From positions 3,588,501 through 3,652,500 of the forward strand of contig NZ_RHJS01000002.1 in assembly GCF_003885045.1 (NCBI RefSeq): a stretch of 64,000 nucleotides of DNA. The letters are read 5' to 3'. Origin of the DNA: Schaedlerella arabinosiphila. GTDB taxonomy: Bacteria > Bacillota > Clostridia > Lachnospirales > Lachnospiraceae. The notes beneath the pieces are model-generated. The model was given only the letters and a program-made list of their open reading frames with translations, was not told the origin of the DNA and did no database searches. The number at the start of each line of letters is the position of its first letter. Positions within the stretch are counted from its first letter, which is position 1. This document shows positions 61,156 through 64,000 of this stretch, piece after piece. Position numbers and translations under genes: made by a program.

Positions 61156-62694
61156 TTACCGCTTCACAAAATATTCCTCATACCACACCAGGAACGTATA
61201 GATCGTCCACACCTTCCTCCAGTTGTCCGAATTGCCTCCTATGTAATCCTCAAAAATCCCGTTGATCTCCTCCACGTGGAAGAACTTCTCCGCAATCTCA
61301 CTCTGGAAGAGTCTCCGCACATCCTGATTATACCGGTCGTCTGCCATCCAGATGCGGATGGGTACGATGAAGCCCAGCTTCTTACGGAAAGCGATCTCCT
61401 CCGGCAGCATCTTTGCCGCCGCGGTACGGAACGCCACCTTGTTCTGCTCTTCGTTCACCTTGTACCGGGAGGGCATCCGGGATGCGATGTCGAAGATCCG
61501 CATGTCGGTGAGCGGCATTCGGATCTCCAGACCTGCCGCCGTGCTCATCTTGTCCACATTGAGATAAATGTCCCCTTCCAGCCAGATCTGGATGTCGATA
61601 TCTGACATTTTAGACAGCGGGTCAAGTCCTTCGATCTCCTCATAGATATCCCTGACCAGATTGATCGGAAGATTCGTCTCATCATACCGCTTCAGAATCC
61701 GCTTCTTCTCGTCTTCCTTCATAATATTGGTATTGCCCACATAAAAGGTCTTGAGATTCTCCCCGTAGCGCTCCGCATTGCGGTACATATTGTAGCCACC
61801 GAAAAATTCATCCGCCCCTTCCCCGGAATAGCACAGCTTCGTGTGCTTCGCTGTATCCTGGCAGGCGATGGCAAACACGATGGCCGAGGCATCCCCCAAA
61901 GGCTGCTCCATATGGTACATGACATAAGGCACGATGCTGAAATACTGGTCAGGCGTGATCAGGCTGCGGAAACACTCCCGGCCCAGAATCCTTCCCGTCT
62001 CCGCCGCCAGCCTGGACTCGTCGAAGCGTTCCTCCGCATAGCCGCATGTATCTGCCGTCTTCGCGTCGGACATGGCCAGCACATAGGAAGAGTCCACACC
62101 GCCGGACAGGAAAGATTCTGCCGTCTCGTCCTTTGCTTTCACCTCCGGCATGATCTGCCCGATGGTGCTGTGGATTTCATCGGCCCAGTCCTCCAGGGAC
62201 TTGCTCTCATCCGGATGAAAGCTCGGCGTCCAGTAGCGCTCCACCGTAACCTTTCCGTCTTTCCAGATCAGATACCGCCCGGGCAGCAGCTTTTTCACCC
62301 CCTTAAAAAATGTATCCTCTCCTGCGCCGTAGGTCAGAGTCAGGTAGATCTGCAGCATATCCTCGTTAAGTTCCTTCACAAATCCGGGCTGTTCCATAAT
62401 TCTTCGGATCGTTGTGCCATAGAGCAGCCTTCCGTCCTCTGTCTGATAGTAATAGAACGGCTTCGTCCCGAACTGGTCTCGAAGACAGAACAGAGTCTCT
62501 TCCTCCTCGTCCCACAATGCGAAGGCAAACATCCCGTACATGTGGTCTGCCATCCGGCATCCCCATGTCTTGTATGCTTTTGCCAGGATCGCCTCCTCCC
62601 GCTCCCCGCGGGCCAGAGAAGGATCAATGTCCAGTTCCCCGCACAGCGCTTCCCAATTCCGGATATGGCCTCTGTATTCTTTTACTTTTATCAT
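61156..62694 (-). CDS. Asparagine synthase-related protein lacking the glutaminase nucleophile
   Basis: The 512-residue protein has an intact synthetase domain: SFLSGGVDSSYVLAM (P-loop, near residue 193), CYSGEGADEFFGGYNMYR, and LEIRMPLTDMRIFDIASR. The N-terminal glutaminase domain is incomplete: it begins MIKVKEYRGHIRNWEALCGE, corresponding to residues ~60 onward of normal AsnB, so the catalytic Cys2 is absent. The ribosome binding site AGAGGAGAGG right before this ATG argues that the short form is real, not a truncation. It would have to use free ammonia. It follows nagA, separated by a long hairpin. Confidence 0.88.
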   Translation of the reverse strand: MIKVKEYRGHIRNWEALCGELDIDPSLARGEREEAILAKAYKTWGCRMADHMYGMFAFALWDEEEETLFCLRDQFGTKPFYYYQTEDGRLLYGTTIRRIMEQPGFVKELNEDMLQIYLTLTYGAGEDTFFKGVKKLLPGRYLIWKDGKVTVERYWTPSFHPDESKSLEDWADEIHSTIGQIMPEVKAKDETAESFLSGGVDSSYVLAMSDAKTADTCGYAEERFDESRLAAETGRILGRECFRSLITPDQYFSIVPYVMYHMEQPLGDASAIVFAIACQDTAKHTKLCYSGEGADEFFGGYNMYRNAERYGENLKTFYVGNTNIMKEDEKKRILKRYDETNLPINLVRDIYEEIEGLDPLSKMSDIDIQIWLEGDIYLNVDKMSTAAGLEIRMPLTDMRIFDIASRMPSRYKVNEEQNKVAFRTAAAKMLPEEIAFRKKLGFIVPIRIWMADDRYNQDVRRLFQSEIAEKFFHVEEINGIFEDYIGGNSDNWRKVWTIYTFLVWYEEYFVKR

Positions 62695-62790
62695 TGTCGT
62701 ACCTCTCCTCTTCTTTTGTCAGAACTTCCCCGTCTGCCCAGCAAATACCTCCGGCAAAGCTGTCTGGTACTATCGGTTCTATCTGGTTTG

Positions 62791-62853
62791 CTTTGCAGCA
62801 GTAAGGAACTGCCATGAAATCACATTCCATGACAGTCCCTTACTGCTGCAAAG
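62791..62853. repeat. 26-bp near-perfect inverted repeat between nagA and asnB-like gene
   Basis: Arms 62791-62816 and 62828-62853 (outer part CTTTGCAGCAGTAAGG and its complement) are complementary with two mismatches around an 11-nt loop. There is no T-run on either strand, so it is not a canonical terminator. It starts 6 bp past the nagA stop and could protect mRNA ends, attenuate, or be a small mobile repeat. Confidence 0.7.
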
Positions 62854-62858
62854 CCTGA

Positions 62859-64000
62859 TCATTTCACAAGCTTTCTTCCATTTATATATACAGCCTTCAC
62901 CTGCAGGTCCTTATCCAGCAGAACCAGGTCCGCATCCTTTCCCGGCGTGATGCTTCCGCACCGGTCATAGATCCCGATCTCCCGGGCCGGATTGGCCGTT
63001 GCGCAGCCTACCGCCGTTTCCAGCGGGATCTCCATATCTAGGACAGCCCTGCGCAGGCATCCCATCAGGTTCGTCGCGGAACCGGCAATGGTCCCGTCGG
63101 CCAGGGTGGCTTTCGCTCCCTTCACATACACATCCTGTCCGCCCAGCGTATACTCTCCGTCGGTCAGCCCGGTAGCACGCATACTGTCGCTGATCAGGAT
63201 CACCCGCTCTGCCCCAAACATCTCAAAGGTTGCACGCACTACGGCAGGATGGATATGGATGCCGTCGCAGATCAGCTCCACATGGCAGTTTTCCGCATCC
63301 CGCGCGGCTCCGATCACTCCCGGGTCCCGGTGGTTCAGAGGGGGCATGGCATTGTACAGGTGGGTCACATGGCTGGCCCCCCTTGCCAATGCTTCCGATG
63401 CGGTATCATAATCCGCCGTCGTGTGCGCAATCGAAATGACCGTCTCATCCTTTACCTGGTCAATAAATTCCATTGCGCCTTCTGTCTCCGGCGCAATATC
63501 TACCAGACGGATGAGGCCGCCGGATTCTTCCTGCAGCTTCCGGTACAGCGGCACACTGCAGGGACGGATATGGTCCGCAGCCTGTGCGCCTTTCTTTTTT
63601 GCACTGATAAACGGGCCTTCCATATTGATGCCCACCAGCTTCGCTCTACCTTCTTCTCCCGCGCCTGATTTTTCCTGCTTCTTGTAATCTCCTGCCGTAC
63701 TCATGATCTCATGAAGCAGCTTCTCTTCCAGCGTCATCGTAGCGGGGCAGATCGACGTGATACCACTGGAAGCCTCATACTCTGCCATCCGTCCGATGGC
63801 CTCCCCAGACGCGTCGCAGAAATCATCCCCCACGCATCCGTGAAAATGGATATCTATAAGCCCCGGGATGGCAAAGCAGCCTTCCCCGTCCACCGTCTCA
63901 TCGTTACCTGCCGCTTCCGCCGCAAACTGTCCTTCTTTTATATAGATTTCGCCTTCTGTAAAAACCTGGTCTTCTCCATATACCAATACATTTTTTATTA
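62859..64000 (-). CDS. nagA: N-acetylglucosamine-6-phosphate deacetylase, 5' end outside the window
   Basis: Deacetylates GlcNAc-6-P in amino sugar and peptidoglycan recycling. The amidohydrolase fold is clear: PGLIDIHFHGCVGDDF (metal-binding HxH), INMEGPFISAKKKGAQ (metal Glu), ISIAHTTADY, VTHLYNAMPPLNHRDPG, ICDGIHIHP and ILISDSMRATG (catalytic Asp). The frame is open to the window edge, continuing upstream as IKNVLVYGEDQ, so the ATG is probably a few codons outside. Downstream hairpin and asnB-like gene follow. nagB is not in the window. Confidence 0.95.
   Translation of the reverse strand, partial: IKNVLVYGEDQVFTEGEIYIKEGQFAAEAAGNDETVDGEGCFAIPGLIDIHFHGCVGDDFCDASGEAIGRMAEYEASSGITSICPATMTLEEKLLHEIMSTAGDYKKQEKSGAGEEGRAKLVGINMEGPFISAKKKGAQAADHIRPCSVPLYRKLQEESGGLIRLVDIAPETEGAMEFIDQVKDETVISIAHTTADYDTASEALARGASHVTHLYNAMPPLNHRDPGVIGAARDAENCHVELICDGIHIHPAVVRATFEMFGAERVILISDSMRATGLTDGEYTLGGQDVYVKGAKATLADGTIAGSATNLMGCLRRAVLDMEIPLETAVGCATANPAREIGIYDRCGSITPGKDADLVLLDKDLQVKAVYINGRKLVK

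Noticed and set aside
62695..62860. T-box leader for the asnB-like gene
   Set aside because: No T-box AGGGTGGNACCGCG-type sequence and no specifier-loop architecture; only a simple long hairpin.

Overview
The window looks like chromosomal DNA from a Gram-positive anaerobe of the Lachnospiraceae (Clostridia). The evidence is inference from content: clostridial-type PfkA, a DUF1934 protein, LL-diaminopimelate aminotransferase, type III glutamine synthetase with an ANTAR regulator, a BceRSAB module, a YesMN-type two-component pair, strong AGGAGG-type ribosome binding sites and mid-range GC in the core genes. The genus cannot be fixed from this sequence alone. Most core genes lie on the minus strand.

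Layout. 1-12.9 kb is core: an FKBP-type lipoprotein foldase, cardiolipin synthase, DUF1934, murI, pfkA, dnaE, an HPr-like protein without the active-site His, a DHH phosphoesterase, and ahcY behind a structured leader. 13-17.9 kb is a complete Bce-type antimicrobial peptide sensing and detoxification module (response regulator, kinase, ATPase, permease) with a matching TTACA-N4-TGTAA operator. 19.0-19.8 kb is a six-tRNA array (Glu, Thr, CAT, Asp, Val, Leu). 20-27 kb carries single genes and small regulated cassettes: a FliD-like orphan, a kinase-like protein, two Cys-rich DUF3795 proteins, MarR plus nitroreductase, and MerR plus tautomerase plus SDR.

27.5-35.3 kb is an accessory island bracketed by imperfect 42-nt direct repeats. 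It holds yjdF with a probable yjdF riboswitch, an intact IS66-family element with 8-bp target duplications, an MBL hydrolase, TnpV and DinD remnants, and a second, truncated IS66 copy fused to the tail of what looks like a SNF2 helicase gene. 35.3-42.8 kb is core-like again: guaA, a MATE pump behind a terminator-containing leader (guanidine-IV riboswitch candidate), a second His-less HPr-like protein, a YesMN-type pair, and tRNA-Gln/tRNA-Pro.

42.9-50.4 kb, starting just past tRNA-Pro, is the graveyard of an integrated element. It holds a frameshifted integrase, a decayed IS1380-type element, a parA-parB deletion fusion, a broken PIN toxin beside its intact antitoxin, and a shredded O-acetylhomoserine sulfhydrylase. 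Among these, a small relaxase-like gene overlapping an excisionase-like gene, and an Rpn-type nuclease, are still open. 50.4-64 kb is core metabolism: a secreted nuclease pair, dapF-dapL, glnA with its ANTAR regulator, glnN, fba, a broken AAA/PD-(D/E)XK gene, an asparagine synthetase lacking its glutaminase nucleophile, and nagA running off the right edge.

Nothing here is a clear, intact, undescribed multi-gene system. The most promising unexplained items are the ahcY and MATE leaders, the compact relaxase/excisionase cassette, the two His-less HPr paralogues and the naturally short AsnB. All calls are from reading the sequence; no database search was run.
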